Both the position numbers and the translations under genes were made by a program. Below the pieces are notes generated by a model that was given only the letters and a program-made list of their open reading frames with translations, did no database searches and was not told the origin of the DNA. Below are positions 26,431-37,500 of a stretch of 64,000 bases of DNA, piece by piece. How positions within the stretch are numbered: the stretch's first letter is position 1; each line of letters starts with the position of its first letter. The stretch comes from a virus. Location of the stretch: IMG/VR virus record IMGVR_UViG_3300017917_001524, positions 62,001 to 126,000 of that record, one strand, 5' to 3'.

Positions 26431-29400
26431 ATGCAAAATTATAGAATCAAAACAAATATTGGGCAAGATCATAAAGTCACGGTACAACTTAAAAATGATA
26501 TTGATTTACTTGAAATCTTGTCGTTAAAGTTTACACAAAGTGATATTTACACATCATTTTGTTCTGATTATGGTGTCGTATGTGGAAGAATATCGGTAAA
26601 TAATGGCTTTGGTGTACCAAATGCAAAAGTTTCTATTTTTGTTCCATTACAGAGTGAAGATGAGAACGATCCGGTGATATCCGGATTATATCCATATAAA
26701 TTAACAACAGATAGGAATGAAAATAACTATCGATATAATTTATTACCATCGAGAAAACAACATGGTGGTCATGAACCTACGGGAACATTTCCAGACCAAA
26801 CAGATGTTTTAGGTAGAGAAGAGGTTTTAGAGGTATATGAAAAATATTACAAGTACACGGTAAAAACAAATAGTTCAGGGGATTTTATGATATGGGGTGT
26901 CCCATTGGGTTCACAAACAATACATGTCGATTTAGATTTGTCTGACATGGGTTGTTTTTCATTAAGACCATATGACTTTATTCGTCAAGGTTTTGGTGTG
27001 GATTCATTTAAAAATAATTATTCATTCAAAGCATCTGAAGATATCGATTCTTTACCACAAATTGTTTCATTTGATAAAACAATTGAAGTATATCCATTCT
27101 GGGGTAATCAAGATATTTGTGAAATTGGTATAACACGAGCAGATTTTGATCTTTCAGATCAAGGTATTAAAGTTGAACCTAAAGCATTTTTAATTGGTGG
27201 GACATATACAGATACAAGTAAAAACTCCGTAAATAAAAATTGTGATGTTAGAAGAAAAATGGGTCGTAAATGTGACTTAACGACTAAAACAGGGTCTATT
27301 GAATCGATTAGATTTACCACAAATAAAGATGACCAAAATAGACCTATACTCCAACAACTAGAGTTAAATGAAGATATTGGTGATGATGGTGCTTTTGTTG
27401 TTCCCGTACCAATGAATATGGATTATGTTGTAACAAATGAATTTGGTGAAATAGAATATACTAACGACCCAAATAAAGGAATTCCAACATCAGGATGTTA
27501 TCGTTTTAGATTTAGTTTAAATGATTCTGGAAATGCAAGAACTAGAAAGTCGGGATCATATTTAGTACCAAATATTAGAGAATATAGTAATGATGAAGAT
27601 AAGTCATATTCCTTCACAACAAATTATGATGATTATCCATCAGATGCTATTGAACTAATTTTAGATAATCAAGATGGACAATATTACCCAAAAGATTATT
27701 TTTATAGATTACAGTATAATAAAGTATATACCGTATCATCGTTTCATAGTGCGTATTATAAAAATGATTTTTTTACAAATGATCGGTATGTTGGTATTAA
27801 AGAAATTGTACCATCAGAAGAAGAAGATTGTTCAGATGAAATTGTGACACCACCAACAAATTTCGGTTTAAAAAATTTTACGTTTTTGTTATTGGTTGCT
27901 GATGTATTACTTTTTTTTGAACACTTAATTAATATTGTTGTTTTAACCTTTTTCAATACCATTGTAACAGTATTACACGCATTTGCGGATGCGGTAAACT
28001 TTTTTCCAATTAGAAGGTTAGCAAGAAAAATTAAAAAATTCGCATATCGTACACAAGATTCGGGACAAAGAAAATTATACTTAATAACATATCCTGAATG
28101 TGAAGAATGTAATGGTGATAATGTCTTTGGTGATCCACCATCAGATACAGGTGTTGCTAATTATTGTGAAATAGGTACATTTAATATTTTTGGTAGTGAT
28201 GATCAGTTAAATAGAAATTTAACAATAACAACAGGTTACACACAACTAACAGGATGTACAGGGAACACAATTTTCACCATAGATGATTTATGGGCAAATC
28301 AAGAAGATTATTTTGTATTTAATGAAAGTGATCCTGATAATGTGTTACAATTAACTGGTATAACGGGTAATGGGTTTACAAGTATCGTAAAAGTATATGA
28401 CCCAATTACAAGTGGTTATACATATAATTTTTATGATGGTGATGAAATTTTTTCAGATTTAACAGATTATAAATTAATTGTAATTAGGTCATTAGGTATC
28501 ATTAATTCAACAACATCATTAGAATCGGGTTGTGAAATTTATGATGTACCGTATAATGAATCCATAGTTAAAGAGTATTATACCGGAACAGGTGATGATA
28601 GGACAATAATTCCATATGTACCTGGTGCGGATATTAGTGCATCAAACTTATCAAATAAAAACGAACCATTAGTAAAAAATTATAGAGGTGACATATATTC
28701 ACCAATAACACCAAGCGGTGAAACAGAATTTAGTAATGGTATGTTTTTATACGTACCGGGAACACAAACAAATGGTAGACTTTATGAAATATTGAAAGAA
28801 TATCGTAGAAGAAAACGTGTTGGTAAATTGTTTTGTGGTGGTGTGGTAAACTATTCGTTTATTGATAATTGGTTATCAGGGTCATTGTACTTTTTCCAAT
28901 TTAAGGCTAAAAAGGGTAAATATTGTGAAGATATAATTTATAAAAAACCAAATGAGGAACGATATTATTATAGATCAACATATTTTGTGAAAAATACAAA
29001 TAAATGGGGAATAACAAAAACATATTTTGGTCTTGATCGTGAAAATGGAAGACAATTGGGTAGACCAACAACAATTGTTGATCTCGGACCGAGAGACGAA
29101 TTTATTAAAGAAATTTGTGTTGATCCAACATTAGACCCTAATTGTTCAGTAGTTAGATCAATCGGAGCAACATCATTTCAAAGTTTTGGTGAAATACTTG
29201 GTTTAGCAATAAATTATAGATTAGATGTTAGTGGTAATGAATTTGAAGTTAAAGATTTTTTTGATAATGGTGGGTTTAAATTTACAAATAGGGTTTTTGA
29301 TGGGGATATTATGCAATTAATATCAATAAATAATGAGGCTGGTATTGAAGAGTTTGATTTACAAAGCCCCAAATATAATGGGTATACTTATCAAGTATTG

Positions 29401-30138
29401 GATCCTGAATTATACCCACAAGTTTTTAAACCAAATGGATATTGGGGACCATTACCAATAACGTTTGTATTAGATGAAGATGGGCAAAGAATTAGATTAT
29501 GTTTAAATGAACCAACACATGTTAATTATGATTCACAAATAGTGCAAGGTAGACTAACGGAATCATCACAACCCGTACCATTCTATTTATGGGATAAAAA
29601 GGGTTTAGGGTTTGGTGGTACAAATGAAGATACGTCTGATGACCAATCGTGGGATTATGGTTCCGTTGCGATACAACCATTACAAGGTATGTATAGTGGT
29701 TATACAATAAGCGGTGGAGATAATGATTCTTCTGATAGATATCTATTATTACCGATTACTTATACATTTAGTGGTCAAACAATTACAGGTAATACAAACG
29801 TAGAAGTACATTATGATGTAATTTCAACAACTGATGACCATACGAATTATGACACACAATATCCAGGATTTGTTTATCTATATGTGACAGGTGGAACAAT
29901 TACAAATCCAACAAGTGGGGTGATTTATACTAGATATGGGAATGCTGGTAATTGGTGGTCAACACCTTGGAACACTACAATTGATTTTATCTTACATAGA
30001 ACAGAAGACTATTATACACAAAAACAAATTTTATCAACACCATTCTTATTTTATTTTGGTTTAAGATCGGGTAAAACAGGTGTTGATAAATTTATTGATC
30101 TTTTTGGTCCTAAAAATGCGTTTATAAATGCCGAATAA
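26431..30138 (+). CDS. Large baseplate/tail structural protein with carboxypeptidase-regulatory-like and hydrophobic domains
   Basis: 1235 residues. Residues about 50-175 resemble a carboxypeptidase-regulatory-like beta-sandwich: GRISVNNGFGVPNAKVSIFV, later TNSSGDFMIWGVPLGSQTIH. Residues about 483-525 are strongly hydrophobic (FTFLLLVADVLLFFEHLINI, then VVLTFFNTIVTVLHAFADAV) followed by a basic FPIRRLARKIKKF, like two membrane helices inside an otherwise soluble virion protein. The second half is rich in TG.T/SG.T turns. It lies after gp6 and before other tail proteins and is probably a large baseplate component. The stop overlaps the next start (TAATG). T4 has no obvious equivalent. Confidence 0.65.
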   Translation: MQNYRIKTNIGQDHKVTVQLKNDIDLLEILSLKFTQSDIYTSFCSDYGVVCGRISVNNGFGVPNAKVSIFVPLQSEDENDPVISGLYPYKLTTDRNENNYRYNLLPSRKQHGGHEPTGTFPDQTDVLGREEVLEVYEKYYKYTVKTNSSGDFMIWGVPLGSQTIHVDLDLSDMGCFSLRPYDFIRQGFGVDSFKNNYSFKASEDIDSLPQIVSFDKTIEVYPFWGNQDICEIGITRADFDLSDQGIKVEPKAFLIGGTYTDTSKNSVNKNCDVRRKMGRKCDLTTKTGSIESIRFTTNKDDQNRPILQQLELNEDIGDDGAFVVPVPMNMDYVVTNEFGEIEYTNDPNKGIPTSGCYRFRFSLNDSGNARTRKSGSYLVPNIREYSNDEDKSYSFTTNYDDYPSDAIELILDNQDGQYYPKDYFYRLQYNKVYTVSSFHSAYYKNDFFTNDRYVGIKEIVPSEEEDCSDEIVTPPTNFGLKNFTFLLLVADVLLFFEHLINIVVLTFFNTIVTVLHAFADAVNFFPIRRLARKIKKFAYRTQDSGQRKLYLITYPECEECNGDNVFGDPPSDTGVANYCEIGTFNIFGSDDQLNRNLTITTGYTQLTGCTGNTIFTIDDLWANQEDYFVFNESDPDNVLQLTGITGNGFTSIVKVYDPITSGYTYNFYDGDEIFSDLTDYKLIVIRSLGIINSTTSLESGCEIYDVPYNESIVKEYYTGTGDDRTIIPYVPGADISASNLSNKNEPLVKNYRGDIYSPITPSGETEFSNGMFLYVPGTQTNGRLYEILKEYRRRKRVGKLFCGGVVNYSFIDNWLSGSLYFFQFKAKKGKYCEDIIYKKPNEERYYYRSTYFVKNTNKWGITKTYFGLDRENGRQLGRPTTIVDLGPRDEFIKEICVDPTLDPNCSVVRSIGATSFQSFGEILGLAINYRLDVSGNEFEVKDFFDNGGFKFTNRVFDGDIMQLISINNEAGIEEFDLQSPKYNGYTYQVLDPELYPQVFKPNGYWGPLPITFVLDEDGQRIRLCLNEPTHVNYDSQIVQGRLTESSQPVPFYLWDKKGLGFGGTNEDTSDDQSWDYGSVAIQPLQGMYSGYTISGGDNDSSDRYLLLPITYTFSGQTITGNTNVEVHYDVISTTDDHTNYDTQYPGFVYLYVTGGTITNPTSGVIYTRYGNAGNWWSTPWNTTIDFILHRTEDYYTQKQILSTPFLFYFGLRSGKTGVDKFIDLFGPKNAFINAE

Positions 30139-31892
30139 TGGAAAGAAAAAAAATTGTTTTACCTACTAAAAGATTTTTTGAATCACCCGAACAAGATTTA
30201 TCATTTAAAATTGATTTATCTAAAAAGGAAAATTTACTTAGAGAGGGTGATAAAAATATACAGTTGAATTTATCACAACTTTATGATAAAGAAAGAAACC
30301 AATCTAAAAATTATAGAGTATTTGGTAAAATAAAAATGGTGTTTAGGAACATGTATAGTGGTAACACATCATACACACCATTAAAACAAAATCTTTATTT
30401 GAAGGGTGACGGGACAGATGGGGATTTTACAGGGTACATACCTTATGATGAATTTGCATTTTTAAGAAGAGATGTTTTACGTGAAATAAATTTACCAAAT
30501 AACACATCAACATTAGGTGATTTTACACAAAACATATCTGTTGTTGGGTATACCGGGCACACAACGTTACCATCAATTGTTGCACCATATCAAAATTGGA
30601 ACATTTATTTATCATATGTCAATGATTCGGACAACGAATATCCAATGACATATACGTTAACGGGTAATACCTTTATTTCATTTAAATCTGGTGATGGTAT
30701 ACCATTTAGAGTGGTGGAATACCCAAAATACATTAAGTTAGTATCACCTGTTGAACATGGAATATCTGAAGGTGAATATATTGTATTATCAGGTGGTACA
30801 TTGGATAATAGTGTTGCATTATCGGGTAGAACATTTGAAATTGAAAGTGTTGGTGATGAAACATATAACTCTGAGAAATATGTTATTAACATTCTTAAAA
30901 GTGAGATACAATCGGGAGTAACATTTAACCCTATCATGTTAGGTAAAAGATGTTTAGATAAAGATGATATAACCGGAACCACATCACAATATTATGTTCA
31001 CAAACACAAATTATTAACAGATGTTAATGATTATATTTTGGATAAAGCTGGTTTTGAATCTGCGATATGGGAAGATGAGAAAAAAATCATTTTTGAGAAT
31101 AGTGAAGGTGTAAACGATATTATTGTTGAAAGAAATAGAATGGAGTCCGTGTTATTTGGGTTTAAAAATCATATAACATTAACAGGATTTACGAATAATT
31201 TGAATTACACACCAACAAATGTTTATGTTTCAATTGTTTTTAGAAATGGTAATGGTTATTTTGATTATCCACCTAAGATTGGATATAAATTTAATTTTCA
31301 TAATGATTGGGTCGACAAACATTTTGAGGGTAGTACATCAAAAGAAACAAATTTAACATACCAAACATTTACCGGAAATACACAAAGTGGTTATACGTTT
31401 TATAGTGGGCAAACATTAAATGTTGGGGACACATTAGTTGGTTCGTTTGTTGAATATAATGTTAACGAGTTAAAAGAAAGAATTATAAGTGAAAATTACC
31501 ATAAAATAACAATACCAAAAAACGTGTTTGATTATGGTCAAGATGATCCATTAATTTATTCTGGTGTGACTTCAGGTAACACTTTTGGTATGTATTATCA
31601 ACCACACTACGTTGTTAAATTAAGACAAGAATCACCATATATTGAAACATCAGACACCAATGTAATTGATGGTATACCGGAGAACAACAAATTCTTTCCA
31701 AATGAAAATATATGGAAATGGAGAGATCTATATGACCATGGGTATATAGATGATAATGGTTTCGGAACAAATTACCCATTTTTAAATAACACCCATAATG
31801 TTAAGTTAGACATCAATTTTTATTTAAGAAATGAGTATAACTATAAGAATAAGGAAGACGGTTTAAGACCATTTAAAATAATTGATTGCTGA
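30138..31892 (+). CDS. Tail/baseplate structural protein (584 aa), unknown family
   Basis: 584 residues starting in the last base of the previous stop. After a basic N-terminus (MERKKIVLPTKRFFESPEQD), the protein is beta-rich with many SGNTF, LTGFT and QSGYTF turns. KNVFDYGQDDPLIYSGVTSG and a final WKWRDLYDHGYIDDNGFGTN segment near the C-terminus resemble long thin baseplate-arm proteins of Bacteroidota phages. Its stop overlaps the next ATG (TGATG). A structural role is inferred from neighbours and composition. Confidence 0.6.
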   Translation: MERKKIVLPTKRFFESPEQDLSFKIDLSKKENLLREGDKNIQLNLSQLYDKERNQSKNYRVFGKIKMVFRNMYSGNTSYTPLKQNLYLKGDGTDGDFTGYIPYDEFAFLRRDVLREINLPNNTSTLGDFTQNISVVGYTGHTTLPSIVAPYQNWNIYLSYVNDSDNEYPMTYTLTGNTFISFKSGDGIPFRVVEYPKYIKLVSPVEHGISEGEYIVLSGGTLDNSVALSGRTFEIESVGDETYNSEKYVINILKSEIQSGVTFNPIMLGKRCLDKDDITGTTSQYYVHKHKLLTDVNDYILDKAGFESAIWEDEKKIIFENSEGVNDIIVERNRMESVLFGFKNHITLTGFTNNLNYTPTNVYVSIVFRNGNGYFDYPPKIGYKFNFHNDWVDKHFEGSTSKETNLTYQTFTGNTQSGYTFYSGQTLNVGDTLVGSFVEYNVNELKERIISENYHKITIPKNVFDYGQDDPLIYSGVTSGNTFGMYYQPHYVVKLRQESPYIETSDTNVIDGIPENNKFFPNENIWKWRDLYDHGYIDDNGFGTNYPFLNNTHNVKLDINFYLRNEYNYKNKEDGLRPFKIIDC

Positions 31893-32683
31893 TGAAAATA
31901 CTAAGAAACGATAATGACATTCGATTGGTCATCGATACTAAACAGGAGTTTAAATTAGATGCTGGATGGGAAGAAAATTTAATTGAACTTGAAGAACAAA
32001 GTTTAGAAAAGATAATTAACCCCATTGAGAATTATGAAACGGTTAGATATATACACCAACCATATTTGTCAATAAATGGTGTTGAACAAACCGATATATG
32101 GTATTATTTTTATTTCTTAAATGGTACAGGATACACAAATGGTTTAGATTATAATTTAGTTGGTATCACACCAAACGAAAATACCAAAATGTTAAAACAA
32201 TCGACAGAAAGTTTTTTTAGATTAGAATTTTTTAAAACACCAAATAATGAACCACCTGACAGAACTAATAGACGATTAGTGTTTGCAAAAAATTTGACAT
32301 TACCATTAGGTGAAAGACAGTTTTATACGGTACTTAAAGACTTAATATTTGTCCCTGTTTTTATGGGTTCAAATTATAAAAATAAAGAAAACATGTATTT
32401 GTTTTGGTTTCAAGATGATACAGCATTTGATGAAACAACCATAACAGGTAATACTTTTTGGATGACGGCAAAGTTTTATAATGGTAAAGATGGAACAATA
32501 TTAGATTTCACAAACAAACCATTATTACCAACTGACGATGTGGTGGAAAGTGATGACATGTATTATAAAATGGTAATTAATCGTGATGACTATAGTTATC
32601 AGATATTTAGATATGATGGTATTACGGATAATAGAGTTGGTGAAAGTCATGACCCAATATTGTTTTATGAAAAAATAAGTTAA
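31892..32683 (+). CDS. Tail/baseplate-associated protein (263 aa), unknown family
   Basis: 263 residues from the ATG at 31892, which overlaps the TGA of the previous gene by one base; a TTG six bases earlier is less likely. It starts MKILRNDNDIRLVIDTKQEF and contains TVLKDLIFVPVFMGSNYKNK. No enzyme motif is visible. It sits inside a run of overlapping structural genes, ends one base before the next leader and is probably a small baseplate or fibre-attachment protein. Confidence 0.6.
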   Translation: MKILRNDNDIRLVIDTKQEFKLDAGWEENLIELEEQSLEKIINPIENYETVRYIHQPYLSINGVEQTDIWYYFYFLNGTGYTNGLDYNLVGITPNENTKMLKQSTESFFRLEFFKTPNNEPPDRTNRRLVFAKNLTLPLGERQFYTVLKDLIFVPVFMGSNYKNKENMYLFWFQDDTAFDETTITGNTFWMTAKFYNGKDGTILDFTNKPLLPTDDVVESDDMYYKMVINRDDYSYQIFRYDGITDNRVGESHDPILFYEKIS

Positions 32684-32684
32684 A

Positions 32685-33590
32685 ATGAATTATAAAATAT
32701 TAAGAAAAACTAGTGGTGACACATATAACATTCCACTTTATTTAGAGTCAAATTTAGATGAAATGGGTGTGATGGTTGGATTTGATGGTGACATATCACA
32801 AGTGGAAGAATATTGTAATTTTAGTTACACACAAACAGGATCAACAATACAAGTATACGGAACAGTTTATATTGAAAAATTCAGAAAATTATTTGATGCT
32901 AATTTTACAATTAATTGGGGTGACGGGAATACCGACAATTTACCAATACACACAGGAGATATCTTATCAACAGTAACACATACATACCCACTAAATGGAC
33001 AATATCAAATAAAAATAACGTTAGATTCTCCGTGGACAAAACAAGAATTAAAAAAATTGGTCACAATTCCTATGGATGTTAGTGTGACAGATGAATTAGG
33101 TGTTTTTAGTGGGTTTACAATCCCTTATACAAACATTACAGGAACAACCTTAGAGTACATTAATGATTTTGATTACACAAATGTAACTGGTCACACAACG
33201 TTTACATATGTTGCATTTGGTAAAAGTCGAATAATTGAGAAAAAATTATATGGTACAAATTTGTATAGTGGTGTAACAACGGGTATTACGGAAAATCAAA
33301 TATATAGTGGATATACCATTGACAATTTAGAATATAGGGATTATTCTGATGGTTATACCATGATCACAGGTACAACAATTGGGTTTACCAAAGAAGAGGT
33401 GTTCAATAAACTAATAACTAGAGATGAACATTTTATTGGTTTTATTGATGAACCAACAATATACTCCGATGTATTTGTTGAAAGGGGTAAAATGGGTGTT
33501 ATGGAGAATAATCTAAGATTATGTGAAATTGATAGTATTGGTGAATTAGAAATTTATGGAAATGGATTTTTTAATGTTAAAAAACAATAA
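32685..33590 (+). CDS. Tail protein with PKD-like beta domain
   Basis: 301 residues. Residues about 60-115 read FTINWGDGNTDNLP followed by TVTHTYPLNGQYQIKITL, the WGDG...THTY..G.Y.I pattern of PKD/Ig-like beta-sandwich domains, which often mediate binding on phage tails. The centre has several ITGTT, VTGHTT and SGYT turns. It shares its N-terminal style (MNYKILRKTSGDTYNIPLYL) with its neighbour, suggesting a decoration or adaptor protein. It begins one base after the previous stop. Confidence 0.6.
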   Translation: MNYKILRKTSGDTYNIPLYLESNLDEMGVMVGFDGDISQVEEYCNFSYTQTGSTIQVYGTVYIEKFRKLFDANFTINWGDGNTDNLPIHTGDILSTVTHTYPLNGQYQIKITLDSPWTKQELKKLVTIPMDVSVTDELGVFSGFTIPYTNITGTTLEYINDFDYTNVTGHTTFTYVAFGKSRIIEKKLYGTNLYSGVTTGITENQIYSGYTIDNLEYRDYSDGYTMITGTTIGFTKEEVFNKLITRDEHFIGFIDEPTIYSDVFVERGKMGVMENNLRLCEIDSIGELEIYGNGFFNVKKQ

Positions 33591-33596
33591 AATTTA

Positions 33597-33604
33597 TATT
33601 TATT
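33597..33604 (+). promoter_or_regulatory. Putative late promoter, TATTTATT
   Basis: TATTTATT preceded by A, 12 bases before the ATG at 33617, in the short gap after the PKD-domain gene. Confidence 0.5.
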
Positions 33605-33616
33605 AAATAAAAGAAA

Positions 33617-34534
33617 ATGGCAATTGGATCATATGGTATTGTTAGACCATCAGACGTATCACCTGCAGATGTAGAAATATTCTATCATTATACACCTGAT
33701 AGAAACTTCACATCTACGGTAACACTTAAAAGACTTAATTCGGTGGATGTATTAACACCTGTTTTTCACAATAGTGAAACAACCGATGATTTGAGTGCAC
33801 CAAATACGGAAATATTAGGAGGGTTATACGATTTAAAATTAACATCAGCAGATTTTTCTGAATTAGGTGTCTACACATTACACATTAGACCGAAACAAAT
33901 TAGAACAAGTATTACTGACTGTGGTATCTTGGCTTCATTACCTTCGGTTAGGGGGCTTATAATTGATTTAAGTAATGTCCCATCGGAAGATAGAAATAAG
34001 TTCACTCCACAGGGTTTAGTGGGGTATAGAATCGAATATATCAATCCCGATAATAATGCAAAAATACCAAACTTTTACCGTATTGTAACATCGTCATTTT
34101 ATTGTACCCCGATTGTATCAAATTTAACCAATACATCACAAAAAGCAATAAGATACCAATATAGTGATCAGGCGACAAACTTAATGTTTTTAACCGTAAC
34201 ACCGTCATCTGCACCATCAAGTAAACCTAATACTGTACCATTTATTGGTCAACCATCACAAAAAATTATTTTAACAAATACGTTTGTTAACCCAACAACA
34301 ATTGAAGTTGAAATGGTTGAGCACGATGAAACAACATTGGCACACGCATTATATGGTAATCAAAGTAAAGCAGTTGCTAAAGGTATATATACCATTTACG
34401 ATAACAATAATAATATTTACAAACAATATAATTTGTTTGAAGTTAAGGATGACTTAAATGAGACATTGTTTGAGGTTAGACAAGAAAGAACTGATATTGA
34501 TCAAACATTAAATTTTAACACCATTATAGAATAA
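33617..34534 (+). CDS. Baseplate-associated structural protein (305 aa), unknown family
   Basis: 305 residues. It starts [20 protein letters not shown], and the centre holds [20 protein letters not shown] and [20 protein letters not shown], alternating strands typical of a beta-sandwich. The C-terminus is helical ([12 protein letters not shown]). Its stop overlaps the start of the gpI/gp7-like gene (TAATG), so it may bind that protein directly. There is no recognisable T4 equivalent. Confidence 0.6.
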   Translation: MAIGSYGIVRPSDVSPADVEIFYHYTPDRNFTSTVTLKRLNSVDVLTPVFHNSETTDDLSAPNTEILGGLYDLKLTSADFSELGVYTLHIRPKQIRTSITDCGILASLPSVRGLIIDLSNVPSEDRNKFTPQGLVGYRIEYINPDNNAKIPNFYRIVTSSFYCTPIVSNLTNTSQKAIRYQYSDQATNLMFLTVTPSSAPSSKPNTVPFIGQPSQKIILTNTFVNPTTIEVEMVEHDETTLAHALYGNQSKAVAKGIYTIYDNNNNIYKQYNLFEVKDDLNETLFEVRQERTDIDQTLNFNTIIE

Positions 34535-37500
34535 TGACAAAAAGAATTGTACCAAGTCAAGCTGGAAGTGGAAGGGACACGTTTAGTGATAATTTAGTTG
34601 GGTTTCAAATAACCGATGGTTCAAGTCAGTTAACCAACACTAACTTTGATATTAATCGTGATATACCTGAAAAGGATTCTAAAAATTTTAGAACAAATCC
34701 TTTTTCAGAATTTTTCACATTAGATGAGTTGAATGGGTTAAATCAAACCACATCAACAGAAACTAACATCCAAGAAAACAACAAAAAAATTGTTTTTAAG
34801 GATGCAAAAGACGATGCTGGTAGGTCACTATACGGATCATTGACAAAAAGAATTAATGTTTCAATAAAGAATATCATATTAAAATATCCTGCAGGGTTTT
34901 TAATTGATAAATCAAATATTCGAAGTCTTTTCTCCACCACTGCAAACAACATTGTTTACAATTCAGTATATGATATAACTGATTTTGATTTTGAATTATC
35001 TAAAGTTTATAATCCTTTTGAGATTTTGTTAATAAAACCAAACTCAAATGTTTTACCTGAAACGACGAATAAAAATAGAAATTTTTACGATGAATATTCG
35101 AAATATGAATTGGTTATAAATGGTGTATCATACCCAATCACAAATTATGTTGTGAACGTGTTAACACCAAGTATGGTTAAGTTAACTGTAAAGGGGTCAC
35201 CATTTGGTAATAGTTTAACATATGACGAAAGTATTTTAATTAGACCTAACGATTCAATTGTCGAAGATTTTTATTTAGGTCTTGATGAGATCGAATCCCA
35301 ACTTTTAAATCGGGAAAGTAATCCAAAATTCACATCAAGTTTTGTAGTTCCTGATCAAGACTTAAATGCAAATACAACAAGTTTAATTACTCAACAATAC
35401 ACATGGCCAATAGATAGGGATACGTGGAACATTAAAATAAATGGTTTTACCTTTGAAAATTATATTGAAGATCTAAAAAGTGTTGCTGATGAAATCGACA
35501 ATTATAAATCAAATTTAATTGTTAGGTTTTTAACATCTCCACAATTATTTGAATTTGACTCAGAAGAAAAGAAGGCCGAATCAATATTTCAATTATATGG
35601 ACAAAGTTTCGATAGGGTTAAAAAATATATCGATAACATCGCATATATGAGAAATGTGAGTTACGATGGTATTCGTAACTTACCTGATTTGTTACTTAAA
35701 AATCTTGCAGAAACATTAGGGATGTCAACAGTAAATCTTTTTGATGAAAAAAGATTTGATGAATTGTTATTTACCAGACATAATATTGGGTATGACGGTG
35801 AATCGACAGGAAAAAATGTTTTTGAAGCAGAGTATGAGTTTTATAGACGTATATTAGTTAATTTATCGTTTATTTATAAATCTAAGGGGACAAGAAAATC
35901 TATAGAGTTTTTTCTTAAATTTTTGGGTGCTCCTGAACCATTAATATCAATTAATGAATATGTATATAAGGTAATCGACGTACCAAATACATTAACATTA
36001 CAAGAAGACATTTTTGATGTAATTGTTGGTGGTAGACAATACATTACTGCGGTTTTTGATGAAACAAATTACACGTACAATAAGGTATCAATCACAGGCA
36101 CAACAACATACACTAGAGATGGTTACCCGGTAAATTCTGTTGGACAACCAAAAAAAGCGTTGAATACTATTGATGAAATGTATTTTCAAAAAGGATCTGG
36201 TTGGTATGATGTGACAGCACAACATCGTTCAATAGATATCATCGATACGGACAATTCTATTTTAACAGGTAGAACAAAAGTTATTAAAACTAAAATGAAA
36301 CCATATACATATGGTGAAGATTATTTTGATGTTTATCGAACGCTACCTGGATTAGATGTTGGATATGAATTAGAATCTGAAATAGATAATAAAAAGGCAC
36401 ATGTATTTACTAATGGGTCTGAATTGATTTTGAATAGAAAAAATATTGACATCTTTTTAGTCCCAAGTAATGCGATTAATTTCGATATTTGGAGAAAATC
36501 GTCACAATTAGGATTAACATTTTCGAATCTAAGACCACAAACAGGTGTGACGTTTGCTGAGTTTGTTAATAAAACAATACATAAGGTAATAAACAATTCT
36601 AACTTAATAAGATATAAGAAAAACTATATTAGTTTAGAAGAAATATATCGTGCGTACTTAAATACTGCGGGTTTCACAAAGTATAATTTTTTAGATTCGT
36701 TGGAATTCATAAATAAAATGACACCATATTGGGTACAAGTTATAGAACAATTTATACCTGCAACAACTTTGTGGAGAGGGGGTAATTTAATATCAAATGG
36801 AGTTTTTGGTAGATCTAAATATCAATATAGATTAGGTTGTCAAACCAAAGAGTTTGTTGAAGAATTATATCCTGATTTTGAGTCGTTTATTTTTGATGAT
36901 GTTGAAGCGATATTGGGAGATGAAAGTAATTTACGTGGTTTGATTAGTCTTACAGGTGTAACATATTTCCCTGTCATTGAAATTGACGGACAAACATATA
37001 GAAGTAATGATTATTCAGTAACATTTAGCGGAAACACGAACACAATAAATAGTGCAAAATTATTTGACACCTTTGACATTAATGGTTGTGGGTCATTATC
37101 AACTAGTAGTGATAGGTTACCATTGATTTGTGATTATCGACAATACATGAACCCAGACTATAATAAAATAAATGAATTATGGTACGACGCGGTTATTGGT
37201 TTAGTTGATAATGTTGTGAATAAAACATTAACAGGATATACCGTTGGTAATGTTGATTATCAACCTTTTATTGACGCAACAAGTGGGATCACTGATAATA
37301 TTGAGTATTTACCAATGTTATCATATGAGATTTATGATGAAAACAATGTCGATCATATAAAATTCAGATCAATAAAATATAGTGGAAATGAATGTTCAGT
37401 AAATAATTATTTACATTTTAAATATGAATCATTATTTGCACCAATAAATCCAAAATGTGGTGAGGTTAATGTTTATACAAAAAATAATTTGTATTCAGGT

